Both the position numbers and the translations under genes were made by a program. From Porticoccaceae bacterium (lineage in GTDB: Bacteria > Pseudomonadota > Gammaproteobacteria > Pseudomonadales > Porticoccaceae): 64,000 nucleotides of DNA. The stretch lies in NCBI GenBank assembly GCA_018654575.1, contig JABILI010000003.1, positions 1 to 64,000 of the forward strand, given 5' to 3'. This document shows, piece after piece, positions 19,067-29,557 of this stretch (its first letter is position 1; each line of letters opens with the position of its first letter). The notes under the pieces were generated by a model. The model saw only the letters and a program-made list of their open reading frames with translations, searched no databases and was not told where the DNA came from.

Positions 19067-20089
19067 CTATGTACAGTCTTCTGCTGATTTACAATGGCTG
19101 GTTCGAATTTGCTGGCTTAATTGATAAACGGCCATGGCATATTTGGCTCTAGGATTGTAGCGGCCAATAACATAAAAATTATGCAGACCCAGCCAATATT
19201 CTTGACCATACTTGGCTTCAAAGCGCAGTGGGAATGCGGTGAGGTCTTTGGCAACCTGATCAGTTGGCGTATAGCCCTGAGCAATAAGTTCGGTAATCGT
19301 GGTTTTTGGACGCTTCATCTTGTTAAACGTAGTTGAATCGGGGATATCCTTAACATGCGTCCGTGTAGCCACTGGCAAGCCAGATTTCCAACCATGCTTT
19401 TTAAAGTAATTGGCGACACTTCCTATCGCATCGATAGGGTTGGCCCAGATATCTGCGAATTCATCTCCATCGTAATCGACCGCGTAGTCACGATAGCTGT
19501 TAGGCATAAACTGACCCCAGCCCATTGCGCCAGCGTAAGACCCTTTAAGCGTTAAAGGATCCTTTCCTTGCTCGCGGGCGAGTAGTAATAAATGTTCTAG
19601 CTGAGTGGTAAAGAATATCTTCCTAGACTTGCGTTTCTCAGTATAGGTGTAGTAGTCAAATGCTAAGGTGCTCAAAGCATCAATGACTCTATAGCTTCCT
19701 ACATTGCGCCCGTAATTAGTTTCAACTCCAATAATGCTCACGATAATAGCTGGATCAACTCCAAATTCTTCTTCCGTACGCTCAAGAGTTTCGTGATGTT
19801 TTTGCCAAAATTGAACACCCCTCGATATTCTTAAATCAGAGATAAAGTGCTTACGGTATTCATACCATGGCTTAACCTTCTCTGCCGGGCGACTCATAGC
19901 TTTTACGATACTTTTTTGATGCGTTGCACTTGCCAGCCACATCTCAATTTGGGACCGTTCGAAATCATGCTTATTGACCATGGTGCTTATAAAGTCTGAT
20001 GCTTCAGGGTGTTTCGAATAGTCAGATAAGACGGTTACAGATGCAGATAAAAGCAACCCAAAAATTACTATTTTAAGTGTCGACTTCAA
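19067..20089 (-). CDS. mltB: Membrane-associated lytic murein transglycosylase B
   Basis: Cleaves the glycan strand forming 1,6-anhydro ends. The predicted 340-residue protein has an N-terminal signal sequence (KSTLKIVIFGLLLSASVTV) without an obvious lipobox Cys, so it may be periplasmic or membrane anchored. The catalytic Glu lies in IVSIIGVETNYGRNVGSY. The GSYAGAMGWGQFMPNSYRDYAVDYDGD block and the SVANYFKKHGW motif are typical of SLT family 3. The TTG at 20089 overlaps the rodA stop (TTGA) and is preceded by GAGGA at a good distance; longer frames run inside rodA and are rejected. Confidence 0.93.
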   Translation of the reverse strand: MKSTLKIVIFGLLLSASVTVLSDYSKHPEASDFISTMVNKHDFERSQIEMWLASATHQKSIVKAMSRPAEKVKPWYEYRKHFISDLRISRGVQFWQKHHETLERTEEEFGVDPAIIVSIIGVETNYGRNVGSYRVIDALSTLAFDYYTYTEKRKSRKIFFTTQLEHLLLLAREQGKDPLTLKGSYAGAMGWGQFMPNSYRDYAVDYDGDEFADIWANPIDAIGSVANYFKKHGWKSGLPVATRTHVKDIPDSTTFNKMKRPKTTITELIAQGYTPTDQVAKDLTAFPLRFEAKYGQEYWLGLHNFYVIGRYNPRAKYAMAVYQLSQQIRTSHCKSAEDCT

Positions 20090-21234
20090 AGGGTTGTCCT
20101 CATACGGTTGGGCTCTGTGCTGATAGCCATGAGCAAACCAAATCCAATAAATAGGGTTAAAATAGCCGTGCCACCATAGCTGATCATTGGAAGTGGAGCG
20201 CCTACTACAGGCAATATACCCGATACCATACCCATATTCACGAAAACATAGATAAAAAATATTAAACTTAAACTGCCAGCCAGTAATCGACCAAATTGAG
20301 ACTGAGCCTTGAGCGCGATAAATGAGCACCTGGCAATGACTAATGTATATAGCGTGAGAAGAATAAGGATGCCGATCAAACCGAATTCTTCGGCTAGTAC
20401 CGCGATGATAAAGTCAGTATGGCTTTCAGGTAGAAAATTCAATTGTGATTGAGTGCCTTCGGTCCAACCTTTACCATTTAGGCCACCAGAGCCAATAGCC
20501 GTTTTAGATTGAACGATATTCCACCCGCTACCTAGTCTGTCTTTTTCTGGAGATAGTAATGTTAGTAGTCTTTGTTTTTGATAATCTAAAAGAACAAAGT
20601 TCCACATAATGGGAACAGCAGCAATACCGGTTAAGAAAGTGCCTATTAGATAATGTACGCCCAAGCCCGCCAAGAATAGTGTAAAAAACCCCGACACGAA
20701 GACCAATAACGCCGTTCCTAAGTCAGGTTGCCTCATGATTAGAGCGGCTGGAATCATTATCATGACCATAGCCCAGCTTATATGCTTTAACGTTGGTGGA
20801 ATAAAACGTTTACTTAAGTAGGCCGCTAACATCAACGACACTCCTACCTTCATAAATTCTGCAGGCTGCAGTCGCGTAAAGCCAATATCCAGCCATCGTT
20901 GTGCTCCTTTTGCGCCAACACCAAAGAACAATACGACAATGAGCAACAACAGCCCCAGACTATAAAATACAAACGCCCATTTCTCCCAATAGCGAACTTC
21001 GAATTGGGCCACCACAAACATAATGATAAAGCCAAGAACCATGAACGTTGCCTGGCGTTTTACGTAAGCAAGATCTTGACCTCCAGCACTATAGAGCACC
21101 ATTAATCCGAGGCCACACAACGCAACCAGTAATGTTAATAATGGAAAATCGATATGTGCCGATCCGCTCTTTTTTCGATCGCCGCCCGGGCTCTGAATTC
21201 TTCTGACAAAATCATTGTTCTGCATAAACGTCAT
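20086..21234 (-). CDS. rodA: Rod-shape SEDS glycosyltransferase RodA
   Basis: Peptidoglycan polymerase of the elongasome, a partner of PBP2. The 382 residues have about ten membrane segments. SEDS signatures include LQPAEFMKVG, RQPDLGTALLVF (with the Asp required in the large loop region), SGWNIVQSKTAIGSGG, LPESHTDFIIAVLAEEFG and the C-terminal GAPLPMISYGGTA. ATG at 21234 is taken; an in-frame ATG at 21225 is possible. It overlaps mrdA upstream and mltB downstream, so translation is coupled. Confidence 0.96.
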   Translation of the reverse strand: MTFMQNNDFVRRIQSPGGDRKKSGSAHIDFPLLTLLVALCGLGLMVLYSAGGQDLAYVKRQATFMVLGFIIMFVVAQFEVRYWEKWAFVFYSLGLLLLIVVLFFGVGAKGAQRWLDIGFTRLQPAEFMKVGVSLMLAAYLSKRFIPPTLKHISWAMVMIMIPAALIMRQPDLGTALLVFVSGFFTLFLAGLGVHYLIGTFLTGIAAVPIMWNFVLLDYQKQRLLTLLSPEKDRLGSGWNIVQSKTAIGSGGLNGKGWTEGTQSQLNFLPESHTDFIIAVLAEEFGLIGILILLTLYTLVIARCSFIALKAQSQFGRLLAGSLSLIFFIYVFVNMGMVSGILPVVGAPLPMISYGGTAILTLFIGFGLLMAISTEPNRMRTTL

Positions 21235-23134
21235 AACCTTGCAAAGAATTTAAGTAAGAAGCGTTAGTTGATGTTAGGTTTTGAGCGTCATTTTCGTTCA
21301 TCGCAGATTTGATGTAGGTATCTATCACAGCTCTGGCAATGGGAGCAGCTGCAGAACTGCCGTGCTCGCCATTTTCAATAATTAAGGCTAGGGCTATCTT
21401 GGGATCTTCAGCGGGAGCGAAAGCAACGAACAGCGCGTGATCCCACTGTCGCTTGCTAATCCTTGACCGATCATACTCGTCGCTGGCATTAATACTGATA
21501 ACTTGGGCGGTGCCGGTTTTACCCGCTATGTTGTAGTTCAAATCCTTACTGATACCTCTTGCCGTGCCTCGATTCGAGTGCACAACATCACGCATTGAAT
21601 CGTGGATATAATCCCAATATTTATCTCTAATCTTAAAGCTTTTAATAACTTTAATCGTAGGGGTTTCCACGCCATTAATAGACTTAACGATTTGCGGTTG
21701 AATCAGATCACCTCGAGAGGCGATGCTAGCGGTCATAACGGCAAGTTGCAATGGTGTGGTGAGCATAAAACCTTGGCCAATACTCACGTTAATAGTATCA
21801 CCGTCAAACCATGATGCTCCGCGAGTATTTTTCTTCCATATTCTGGAGGGCATTATGCCCGAGCGCTCTCCAGGTAAATCGATATCAGTTTTTTTACCTA
21901 AACCAAATGCTTGGCTGCTGGCTGCCAAAGTATCTATACCGATCTTTACGCCCATTTTGTAAAAGAACACGTCACAAGATTCGATGATTGCCTTCGCTAA
22001 ATCAACCCCTTTTCCATGTCCGCCCCGCTCTGAATTATGGTCTCGCCAAGGGCGCTCAATACCTTCCATAAGAAAATAGCCCGGATCTTCTATCTTAGTC
22101 TCCGTTGTAATACTTTGACTTTGAAGTCCAATTAATCCAAACAAAGGTTTAATAGTTGAACCTGGAGGATATTGACCCCTAATAGAGCGGTTAAACATGG
22201 GTTTATCTAATGAGTTAAGGAGAGTGTCATAAGCCTTTTGGCTAATTCCCGACACAAATGGATTGGCATCATAGCTTGGCGCGCTAACCATGGCGAGAAC
22301 ACCACCGGTTTCTATTTCTATTGCCACTAGGGAGCCACGTTCGCCCGAAAATGCCTCATAGGCCACCTGTTGTAAGCGGCTGTCAAGATGAAGTTGGAGG
22401 TCGTTACCAGAAACAGGGCTGACGTGATCAATAACCCGCATCACTCGGCCTCTGGCATTAGTTTCTACATGATCGCTACCCACTTCTCCGAGCAGAGATT
22501 CCTCGTAAAATTTCTCGACCCCAATTTTGCCGATGGAGTCGGTGCCGCTGTAATTGATAGGATCGATGACATTACTTTCACTTTCGTTAATCCGGCCAAC
22601 ATAGCCTACGACATGAGTAAAAAGATCGTTCTTGGGATAGAATCGAGTCAATTTTGCACTGATCTTCGTGCCGCCTAAGATGTGCTGATTGACAGCTAAA
22701 ATTGCCTGTTCTTTTTCAGTTAAATTAAACTTTAGTGGCGTCGGTTCAAAGGGCTTTCGTCGGTTTAATCGATTATAAAAACGTTTGGTATCGTTGTCGG
22801 TAAGGGTTATTAATGAGCCAATTTTGTTGATTAACTGGTCTAGGTCATCAGCGCGCTCTCGAATAATAGAGAGATTAGATGTGGGCCTGTTGTCGGCGAG
22901 AATCTCCCCGTTCCGATCATAGATAATACCTCGAGTGGGCGCTGCTGGCCGCACATGTACACGGTTATTATCCGAGTCCGTTGCAAAATTTTGAAACTGA
23001 TTGACCTGCAAATCAAAGTACCTAGAAATAATGATCAGTCCCATGAATAGCATGATAAACATAGAGGATATAAGCCGCCTAGCAAATATTTTTCTTTCGC
23101 GAACAGGGTCTGAAAAAGCTTCCTTATGTATCAT
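21212..23134 (-). CDS. mrdA: Penicillin-binding protein 2 (elongation transpeptidase)
   Basis: Cross-links lateral-wall peptidoglycan with RodA. The 640 residues consist of a short cytosolic tail, one membrane anchor (about 24-42), the pedestal domain beginning VRPAAPTRGIIYDRNGEILADN, and the transpeptidase domain. The latter has SxxK in PPGSTIKP, SCD in AIIESCDVFF (the SxN-equivalent, SSD in E. coli) and KTG in IAGKTGTAQV. It lies 18 bp after rlmH and overlaps rodA. Confidence 0.97.
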   Translation of the reverse strand: MIHKEAFSDPVRERKIFARRLISSMFIMLFMGLIIISRYFDLQVNQFQNFATDSDNNRVHVRPAAPTRGIIYDRNGEILADNRPTSNLSIIRERADDLDQLINKIGSLITLTDNDTKRFYNRLNRRKPFEPTPLKFNLTEKEQAILAVNQHILGGTKISAKLTRFYPKNDLFTHVVGYVGRINESESNVIDPINYSGTDSIGKIGVEKFYEESLLGEVGSDHVETNARGRVMRVIDHVSPVSGNDLQLHLDSRLQQVAYEAFSGERGSLVAIEIETGGVLAMVSAPSYDANPFVSGISQKAYDTLLNSLDKPMFNRSIRGQYPPGSTIKPLFGLIGLQSQSITTETKIEDPGYFLMEGIERPWRDHNSERGGHGKGVDLAKAIIESCDVFFYKMGVKIGIDTLAASSQAFGLGKKTDIDLPGERSGIMPSRIWKKNTRGASWFDGDTINVSIGQGFMLTTPLQLAVMTASIASRGDLIQPQIVKSINGVETPTIKVIKSFKIRDKYWDYIHDSMRDVVHSNRGTARGISKDLNYNIAGKTGTAQVISINASDEYDRSRISKRQWDHALFVAFAPAEDPKIALALIIENGEHGSSAAAPIARAVIDTYIKSAMNENDAQNLTSTNASYLNSLQGYDVYAEQ

Positions 23135-23152
23135 TATTGTCTATCCAAACAC

Positions 23153-23623
23153 CTAATTACGATGGTATGGGTGGTTAGCATTAATCGCCCATGCCCTATA
23201 AAGCTGCTCCATTAGTACAATGCGCACTAAAGGGTGGGGAAGCGTTAAATCCGATAGAGACCAGCGCATATTAGCCCTGGCTAGACAGTCAAGTGAGAGA
23301 CCATCCGGGCCACCAATCAGTAAGTTAACATCTCGACCATCCATTTGCCAACTTGCTAAATTGCTGGCTAATCTTTCGGTTGTCATAGTTTTGCCCAACA
23401 CGTCAAGTGCGATGACGAAATCCTTATCATTTAGAGCCTTTAAAATTGATTGGCCTTCAATTTCTATTGCTTTGGTTGATGACTGACGTTTACCTCGTGG
23501 ACCAAGCGCTATTTCAGTGGTTTGGATGCGCAGTTCAGGCGGCATGCGTTTACTATATTCAAGACATCCTGTTTCGACCCATGCAGGCATTCGCGTTCCG
23601 ACCGCAAGAACACGTAGTTTCAA
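23153..23623 (-). CDS. rlmH: 23S rRNA (pseudouridine1915-N3)-methyltransferase RlmH
   Basis: SPOUT-class methyltransferase acting on helix 69 of assembled 70S ribosomes. The 156 residues begin MKLRVLAVGTRMPAWVETGCLEYSKRMP and contain the cofactor knot LNDKDFVIALDVLGKTMTTE, LLIGGPDGLS and the C-terminal LPHPLVRIVLMEQLYRAWAINANHPYHRN. The start is TTG at 23623, one base after the rsfS stop, with AGGAT upstream. A longer reading from 23677 would overlap rsfS and extend past the family N-terminus. Confidence 0.95.
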   Translation of the reverse strand: MKLRVLAVGTRMPAWVETGCLEYSKRMPPELRIQTTEIALGPRGKRQSSTKAIEIEGQSILKALNDKDFVIALDVLGKTMTTERLASNLASWQMDGRDVNLLIGGPDGLSLDCLARANMRWSLSDLTLPHPLVRIVLMEQLYRAWAINANHPYHRN

Positions 23624-23624
23624 A

Positions 23625-24020
23625 TTAATCCTGACCAATAGGTGGCGAACCCAACATTGCAGCCTCTGCCTCGGCATCCGCGTTTAAAGGGCGATCATCT
23701 GGGCGCAAAGACCATAATTTTTCTAAATCATAGAATGCCCGAGTTGTGGGTAACATGACATGTAAAATAACATCTCCAAAATCGACCAATATCCATTCTG
23801 AAACGTCATCACCCTCCATTCCAATCACCGTGAATCCAGCCTTTTTGGCGTCGACAGCTACATTGTTGGCCAGAGATTTCACTTGGCGGCTAGAGTTGCC
23901 ACTCGCGATTACCATGGTGTCCATAATGCCGGTTAATTTTGTAACATCAATGCTTATAATATCTTGAGCTTTAACATCTTCAAGGGCAGAAATAATTATT
24001 TCGTGGAGATCTTTTTTCAT
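23625..24020 (-). CDS. rsfS: Ribosomal silencing factor RsfS
   Basis: Binds ribosomal protein uL14 and blocks subunit joining in starvation. The 131 residues contain the Iojap-family core: AQDIISIDVTKLTGIMDTMVIASGNSSRQVKSLA, GMEGDDVSEWILVDFGDVILHVMLPTTRAFYDLEKLW. It sits between nadD and rlmH, the usual order. The C-terminal acidic tail (DAEAEAAM) is common in gammaproteobacteria. Confidence 0.95.
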   Translation of the reverse strand: MKKDLHEIIISALEDVKAQDIISIDVTKLTGIMDTMVIASGNSSRQVKSLANNVAVDAKKAGFTVIGMEGDDVSEWILVDFGDVILHVMLPTTRAFYDLEKLWSLRPDDRPLNADAEAEAAMLGSPPIGQD

Positions 24021-24029
24021 AGTACAGGG

Positions 24030-24665
24030 TTACTCATATAAACGGTTTTTTTGGATATAGCTAATTACTGAGTCAGGCAGCATGAGGTCAACTTTATCCC
24101 CTTTACCTAGCTTTACTCTAATGTTCGTTGATGAAATATCTAACATAGATAGTTCGCAAAAATAGATGCACCCACTTGGCTTCCTTTGTGTTGCACTCAA
24201 ATCGTCACTACGGTGACAGGCAATCCATTCAGATAGAGGGCCCGCATCAGGGTGCTTGTAACCGGGTCGCGACGAAACAGCAATGTGGCAAAAATCTAAA
24301 ATCTGCTGCCACTGATGCCAGCTATCTAGTTCGCTCAGTGCATCCATGCCAATACACATAAACAAAGGAACATCGGCACCAATGTCCTTGCGCAGTAGTT
24401 TAACAGTATCAATGCTGTAACTTGGTGTCGATCTTCGTAATTCAATGTCATCAATAATCAGCGGCGCGTTAGTGTGACTCAAGGCCGTTGCCAACATTGC
24501 TCGTCGATGCTCAGTGTCCACATTTGGCTCGCCGCGATGAGGCGGATAAGCACATGGTACCAATCTTACTTCATTAACATCGAGCAATTGGGCCAGGTCG
24601 CTAGCAATCGTTAAATGACCATTATGAATAGGGTCGAAGGTCCCACCAAATATAGCTACTGCCAT
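24030..24665 (-). CDS. nadD: Nicotinate-nucleotide adenylyltransferase
   Basis: Adenylates nicotinate mononucleotide in NAD synthesis. The family N-terminus AVAIFGGTFDPIHNGHL holds the (H/T)xGH-type nucleotidyltransferase motif. PHRGEPN, SIDTVKLLR and the late ISSTNIRVKLGKG (SST-x-R) motif are also present. ATG at 24665 gives 211 residues, the common length, and lies just after the proA stop; ATG at 24692 would add nine residues overlapping proA and cannot be excluded. Part of the conserved proA-nadD-rsfS-rlmH-mrdA-rodA run. Confidence 0.95.
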   Translation of the reverse strand: MAVAIFGGTFDPIHNGHLTIASDLAQLLDVNEVRLVPCAYPPHRGEPNVDTEHRRAMLATALSHTNAPLIIDDIELRRSTPSYSIDTVKLLRKDIGADVPLFMCIGMDALSELDSWHQWQQILDFCHIAVSSRPGYKHPDAGPLSEWIACHRSDDLSATQRKPSGCIYFCELSMLDISSTNIRVKLGKGDKVDLMLPDSVISYIQKNRLYE

Positions 24666-24666
24666 G

Positions 24667-25932
24667 CTATTGTCGGATTTGTCCATCGCCAAACACCACC
24701 CATTTTTGACAGGTCAGCCCCTCTAAGCCCACAGGGCCGCGAGTATGAATTTTATCAGTGGAAATTCCGATTTCAGCTCCCAGACCATATTCGAAGCCGT
24801 CAGCAAACCGTGTTGAGGCATTAATCATCACCGAACTTGAATCGATTTCAGCTAAAAATCTGCGACTGTTTTGATCGTTTTCGGTGACGATAGCTTCGGT
24901 ATGCTTAGAGCTATAGTGATTGATATGCTTAATAGCGTGGTCGAGGCCGTCTACGATTTTAATCGCCAAAATAGGAGCGAGAAATTCTTCGCTCCAGTCT
25001 TCTTCCCGGGCCTCATTTATCGTGCTTACGATAGCTCGTGATTTTTTACAACCCCTCAATTCAACCTGTTTTGTCGTATACATAGCGGCTAGTTTAGGTA
25101 GTATTTTGTCAGCAACAGACTTAGCGATAACCAGTGATTCCATAGCATTACACACGCCGTAACGATGTGTTTTGGAATTAATAGCAATATCTACGGCCTT
25201 TTTTAAATCGGCATGATCATCTATGTAGACGTGGCAGTTACCATCTAGATGTTTAATCATAGGCACTCGAGCGTCAGTTATTAGTCTTTGTATAAGCCCT
25301 TTGCCGCCTCTAGGAATAATTACATCCACATAATCGGTCATGGTTATTAACTCTGCGACCGCATCGCGGTCAGGCGTGCTAATAATTTGAATTACCCCTT
25401 GAGGTAAGCCGGCATCATCTAGACCTTTTTTAATACAATCGGCAATGGCTTGATTAGAGTGAATAGCCTCACTGCCGCCACGTAATATGGTCGCGTTTCC
25501 AGCTTTTAAACATAGACTCGCAGCATCAATAGTGACATTAGGCCGTGATTCATAAATGATACCGATTACACCAATAGGCGTGCGCATTTTACCTAATTTA
25601 ATCCCGCTAGGACGAACACCGAGGTCAGTCATTTCACCGACAGGATCGGATAGCGACGCAACTTGATGTAACCCTTCGATCATGGCGTCAATGCGTTCAT
25701 TATTAAGTTCGAGCCGGTCTAATAGGGCTGCATCTAGCTCATTGGATAAGGCTTTATCCATGTCGAGAAGATTTGCTAATAATAGATTTTGGCGATCATC
25801 ACTAAGATGCTCCGCAATCGACGCTAGAGCCTTATTTTTAGTCTCTGTGGTGGCGTGGGCTATGACTCTTGACGACTCAAGCGCCGCCGCTCCAACGGTT
25901 GCCATATAGGCTTTGATGTTAATCTTTTTCAA
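24667..25932 (-). CDS. proA: Glutamate-5-semialdehyde dehydrogenase (gamma-glutamyl phosphate reductase)
   Basis: Second step of proline synthesis, reducing gamma-glutamyl phosphate with NADPH. The 421 residues include the N-terminal [11 protein letters not shown], the cofactor segment [44 protein letters not shown], and the active-site Cys in [19 protein letters not shown]-like [27 protein letters not shown] closes the protein. The start is TTG at 25932, which keeps the family N-terminal helix; ATG at 25905 would shorten it. proB is not in the window. Confidence 0.95.
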   Translation of the reverse strand: MKKINIKAYMATVGAAALESSRVIAHATTETKNKALASIAEHLSDDRQNLLLANLLDMDKALSNELDAALLDRLELNNERIDAMIEGLHQVASLSDPVGEMTDLGVRPSGIKLGKMRTPIGVIGIIYESRPNVTIDAASLCLKAGNATILRGGSEAIHSNQAIADCIKKGLDDAGLPQGVIQIISTPDRDAVAELITMTDYVDVIIPRGGKGLIQRLITDARVPMIKHLDGNCHVYIDDHADLKKAVDIAINSKTHRYGVCNAMESLVIAKSVADKILPKLAAMYTTKQVELRGCKKSRAIVSTINEAREEDWSEEFLAPILAIKIVDGLDHAIKHINHYSSKHTEAIVTENDQNSRRFLAEIDSSSVMINASTRFADGFEYGLGAEIGISTDKIHTRGPVGLEGLTCQKWVVFGDGQIRQ

Positions 25933-26089
25933 TGTTTTGCACGGCGCTTAATTAGGAAAACTGAGTGTCTTCATTTTCAGTATTATACGTCTAGCGTGAA
26001 TATAATGCCCAATTTTCCGTGGCCGACAGCGATAAACATATTATTAGCGTTAGAAAATAGCTTTTTGGCGGCTACCTGTAGGATACCGG

Positions 26090-27109
26090 CTAGATACTGA
26101 GATATTGATCAACAATCTGGGCAAGAGCTTCAATATGCTCTGAGTCGTCGTTGAGGCAAGGTATGTAATGAAACTTCTCCCCACCAGCGCTCGAGAAAAT
26201 TTCACGGGCTTCAATATTGATCTCTTTAATGGTTTCTAGGCAATCAGATGAGAAACCGGGGCATATAACAGCCACATGGTTAACCCCTGCACTTGGCAGA
26301 GTCTCCAGTGTTTTATCAGTATAGGGTTGCAGCCAAGGCTCGCGGCCAAAGCGTGACTGGAAAGTGGTCATAATCTTATCTTCAGTCAAATTCATTTTCT
26401 CGGCAACCAATTGAGTGGTCTGGTGGCATAGGCAATGATATGGATCGCCGTTTTTGAGATATCGTTCCGGGGTGCCATGATAAGAAAATATAAGTTTGTC
26501 CGGATGGCCATGGGCGTCGATATGCCGGCTGATACTCGAGCACAGAGCTTTAATAAATGCGTCTGATTGGTGATAGCCGCCAACAAAATGCAACTCGGGG
26601 ACCCACCGAGTTCGTTTGAAAACGTCAGCGATGGCGTCAAAGGTTGAGCCTGTGGTCGCCCCAGAATATTGAGGATAAAGTGGCAACACAGTAATATTCC
26701 TGACATTTTGAGCGCTAAGTTTATTAATCGCCGATTCGATTGAGGGGTTGCCGTAGCGCATTCCCAGAACTACTGGCACGTCCTTGCCTTGCTTTTCGTT
26801 CAGGAGCTTGCGAACACCATCGACTTGTGCCTGCGCATTAACCAGTAATGGAGACCCCTTCTCTGTCCATACACTACGATAGAGTTTGGCTGAACGCCGC
26901 GGGCGAAGCCGCAAAATCACCAAATTTAGGATTAGCCACCAAAGTAGTCGAGGAACTTCTACAACACGAGGGTCGCTTAAGAATTGTTTTAAATAACGGC
27001 GAAGGTCGGATGTTTGTGGCGCATCTGGCGTGCCTAAGTTGCAAAGTATAACGCCTTGCTTTGGTGCCGGACCTTTGTGATCGTAGTCTGTTTGACCTTT
27101 ATACTGCAT
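26090..27109 (-). CDS. hemH: Ferrochelatase
   Basis: Inserts ferrous iron into protoporphyrin IX, the last haem step. The 339 residues include GVILCNLGTPDAPQTSDLRRYLKQFLSDPRVVE, the conserved LPLYPQYSGATTGST, the catalytic His in LIFSYHGTPERY, and FQSRFGREPWLQPYTD. VAVICPGFSSDCLETI with the catalytic Glu in EINIEA follows. ATG at 27109 is chosen because the family starts near here; a longer frame from 27169 lacks support. Divergent from prfC. Confidence 0.96.
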   Translation of the reverse strand: MQYKGQTDYDHKGPAPKQGVILCNLGTPDAPQTSDLRRYLKQFLSDPRVVEVPRLLWWLILNLVILRLRPRRSAKLYRSVWTEKGSPLLVNAQAQVDGVRKLLNEKQGKDVPVVLGMRYGNPSIESAINKLSAQNVRNITVLPLYPQYSGATTGSTFDAIADVFKRTRWVPELHFVGGYHQSDAFIKALCSSISRHIDAHGHPDKLIFSYHGTPERYLKNGDPYHCLCHQTTQLVAEKMNLTEDKIMTTFQSRFGREPWLQPYTDKTLETLPSAGVNHVAVICPGFSSDCLETIKEINIEAREIFSSAGGEKFHYIPCLNDDSEHIEALAQIVDQYLSI

Positions 27110-27260
27110 TTGATTTTCGGCCTTTGATATCTTTACACTTAATAATGTGAAATTGGGTGGGTGAAGCACTATCTTACGTTAACAGCTTATATGTGAATCT
27201 TCCTATATTATACGCGACATCAAATAGATGAGATTGATTTTAATCCTAGACTATTATTAG

Positions 27261-27289
27261 CTGACCCAAGACTCTGACAAAGCTATAAT
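27261..27289 (+). promoter_or_regulatory. Candidate sigma-70 promoter for prfC
   Basis: CTGACC (4 of 6 to TTGACA) at 27261-27266, a 17-bp spacer, and a perfect TATAAT at 27284-27289, about 31 bases before the prfC ATG. The placement and spacing are good. Transcription would begin near 27296. Confidence 0.6.
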
Positions 27290-27320
27290 GCGGCACTTTT
27301 ATAGATGCGTAAAAAAGACC

Positions 27321-28892
27321 ATGAGTCATCACGTTTCCGATCGGCGCACATTCGCTATTATTTCGCACCCAGATGCTGGTAAAACTACCATCACCGAGAA
27401 ACTATTGTTGCTCGGTAATCTTATTCAGGTAGCGGGAACAGTGAAAGGGCGCAAAAGCGATCGCCATGCTACTTCCGATTGGATGGCAATGGAAAAAGAG
27501 CGCGGAATTTCTGTGACATCATCGGTCATGCAATTTCCCTATCAAGACTGTACCGTAAATTTACTCGATACTCCTGGGCACGAAGACTTCTCTGAAGATA
27601 CCTATCGCACCCTCACCGCAGTAGATTCGTCCCTTATGGTCATCGATGGCGCTAAAGGTGTAGAAGCCCGAACCATTAAGTTGATGGACGTCTGTCGTTT
27701 GCGTGACACGCCGATATTAACCTTCGTTAATAAGATGGATCGTGATATCCGGGATCCTATTGATTTACTCGATGAAATTGAAGCAATACTTAAAATTAAA
27801 GCCGCACCAATCAACTGGCCGATTGGTATGGGCCGTGAATTCCGTGGTGTGTATAATTTTTATACCGATACGATCCATGTTTACGAGCAGGGAAAAGGTC
27901 ATACTTTAACTGATGACATACAGGTGCAAGGATTAGAATCTCCTGAGGCGCGTGAAGCCTTGGGTGACTATGCTGACGTTGTTTTGGAAGAGCTAGAGCT
28001 AGTGAAAGGAGCAACTAACCTTTTTGATATGAATGAATTCCTATCGGGACAGCTTGCGCCGGTATTTTTTGGTACTGCCCTGGGTAATTTCGGCATTCGT
28101 GAAATGCTAGATTATTTTGTGCGTTGGGCGCCAGCACCTCAGTCGAGGCAGGCTGCGGAGCGTGAAGTTGTCTCAAGTGAAGCGAAATTCAGCGGGTTTG
28201 TGTTTAAGATCCAGGCTAATATGGACCCGAAACACCGGGATCGAATCGCTTTCTTACGAATCTGCTCAGGTAAATATACCAAAGGCATGAAATTGAAGCA
28301 CGTCCGTACGGGTAAAGACGTACGTATCGCAGATGCATTCAGTTTTAAAGCGGGTGAGAGAATCTCTGTCGAAGAAGCTGTGGCTGGCGATATTATCGGC
28401 CTTCACAACCATGGGTCAATACAAATTGGTGATACTTTTACTGAGGGCGAAACACTCAAGTTTAGTGGTATTCCACACTTTGCACCCGAGTTATTCAAGC
28501 GAATTCGTCTTAGAGACCCGTTAAAGTCCAAGCAGCTACAAAATGGCATTCGGCAACTGTCTGAGGAAGGTAGTACACAGGTTTTCTTTCCCTTTCGTAA
28601 CAATGATGTCGTCGTTGGAGCGGTTGGACAGCTACAGTTTGATGTGGTTGCCTACCGACTTCGCGAAGAATATGGTGTAGAAGCTATCTATGAGCCAGTC
28701 AATGTACATACAGCTCGCTGGACTGAATCTGATGATCACAAAATACTAGAGGCTTTTCGGGATAAAGCAGAAGATAACCTAGCCCTTGATGGTGGTGGTC
28801 ATTTGACGTATCTAGCGCCAACTCGAGTTAATTTATCTCTTGCAGAAGAGCGTCATCCAGAGATTGCGTTTCGTGCCACTCGCGAACACTAG
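27321..28892 (+). CDS. prfC: Peptide chain release factor 3
   Basis: GTPase that recycles RF1/RF2 from the ribosome after termination. The 523 residues contain the G motifs [15 protein letters not shown] (P-loop), the switch I region [24 protein letters not shown] (Walker B), and NKMDRD (NKxD). Domains II and III follow and match the RF3 pattern rather than EF-G ([42 protein letters not shown]). ATG at 27321 starts [18 protein letters not shown]. Confidence 0.97.
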   Translation: MSHHVSDRRTFAIISHPDAGKTTITEKLLLLGNLIQVAGTVKGRKSDRHATSDWMAMEKERGISVTSSVMQFPYQDCTVNLLDTPGHEDFSEDTYRTLTAVDSSLMVIDGAKGVEARTIKLMDVCRLRDTPILTFVNKMDRDIRDPIDLLDEIEAILKIKAAPINWPIGMGREFRGVYNFYTDTIHVYEQGKGHTLTDDIQVQGLESPEAREALGDYADVVLEELELVKGATNLFDMNEFLSGQLAPVFFGTALGNFGIREMLDYFVRWAPAPQSRQAAEREVVSSEAKFSGFVFKIQANMDPKHRDRIAFLRICSGKYTKGMKLKHVRTGKDVRIADAFSFKAGERISVEEAVAGDIIGLHNHGSIQIGDTFTEGETLKFSGIPHFAPELFKRIRLRDPLKSKQLQNGIRQLSEEGSTQVFFPFRNNDVVVGAVGQLQFDVVAYRLREEYGVEAIYEPVNVHTARWTESDDHKILEAFRDKAEDNLALDGGGHLTYLAPTRVNLSLAEERHPEIAFRATREH

Positions 28893-28926
28893 CGTGTACA
28901 TTTGTCTTAGCTAACTGAGGTTAATT

Positions 28927-29532
28927 ATGGGTACCAAGAGGGCTACTGTTCACCAAGACCAAACACCACTGCATTTGCGGGCTAATCGTGGTGTATTATC
29001 CCGCTGGTTGGGACGCACCGTTTTAACCATTTTGGGTTGGAGGGTTGAGGGTCAGATACCAGACTTAAAGCGATTGTTAGTGATCGGAGCGCCTCATACC
29101 TCAAACTGGGATTTTGTCTTAGCTATGGCGACCATTTTGGGTCTCAATCTACGGATGCGTTGGTTGGCTAAGCATACTATCTTCAAGAGAGGTGTTGTTT
29201 GGTTTATGGAGTGGCTCGGTGGAATTCCAACTGATAGGACTCGACCTCAAGCAATAGTTGAAAACGTTGTGCGGTTGGCAAAAAAAGGTAAGGGCGTTGT
29301 CATTGGTGTAACGCCAGAGGGGACTCGTAAAAAAGCAGTTAAATGGAAGACAGGCTTTCTGCGACTTGCTAAGGCGTTAGATTGTCCTATTCTTATGGTG
29401 GCTATTAACTTTCCGACCAAAACCATTGTGATCGGTGATCTTTATCATCCCAGCGGAGACAATGATTGCGACTTAGTGGCTATTAAGCAATATTACGATC
29501 AGTTTCAAGGGATTCATAAGGATCAGTTTTGA
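28927..29532 (+). CDS. PlsC-like 1-acylglycerol-3-phosphate acyltransferase family protein, copy 1
   Basis: A 201-residue lysophospholipid-acyltransferase-fold protein. Motif I is the HX4D box in GAPHTSNWDF (about residues 57-65). The phosphate-binding region is WLGGIPTDRTRP and motif III is TPEGTRKK. One weak hydrophobic stretch near residue 25-40 may tether it to the membrane. The substrate is unknown; relatives acylate phospholipid or ornithine/other lipids. Starts 34 bp after prfC behind a GAGG sequence. It aligns gap-free with the protein at 29761 over its full length, so the two are tandem duplicates. Confidence 0.85.
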   Translation: MGTKRATVHQDQTPLHLRANRGVLSRWLGRTVLTILGWRVEGQIPDLKRLLVIGAPHTSNWDFVLAMATILGLNLRMRWLAKHTIFKRGVVWFMEWLGGIPTDRTRPQAIVENVVRLAKKGKGVVIGVTPEGTRKKAVKWKTGFLRLAKALDCPILMVAINFPTKTIVIGDLYHPSGDNDCDLVAIKQYYDQFQGIHKDQF

Positions 29533-29557
29533 TCGTTTAAGCAAAAGCATATAAAAT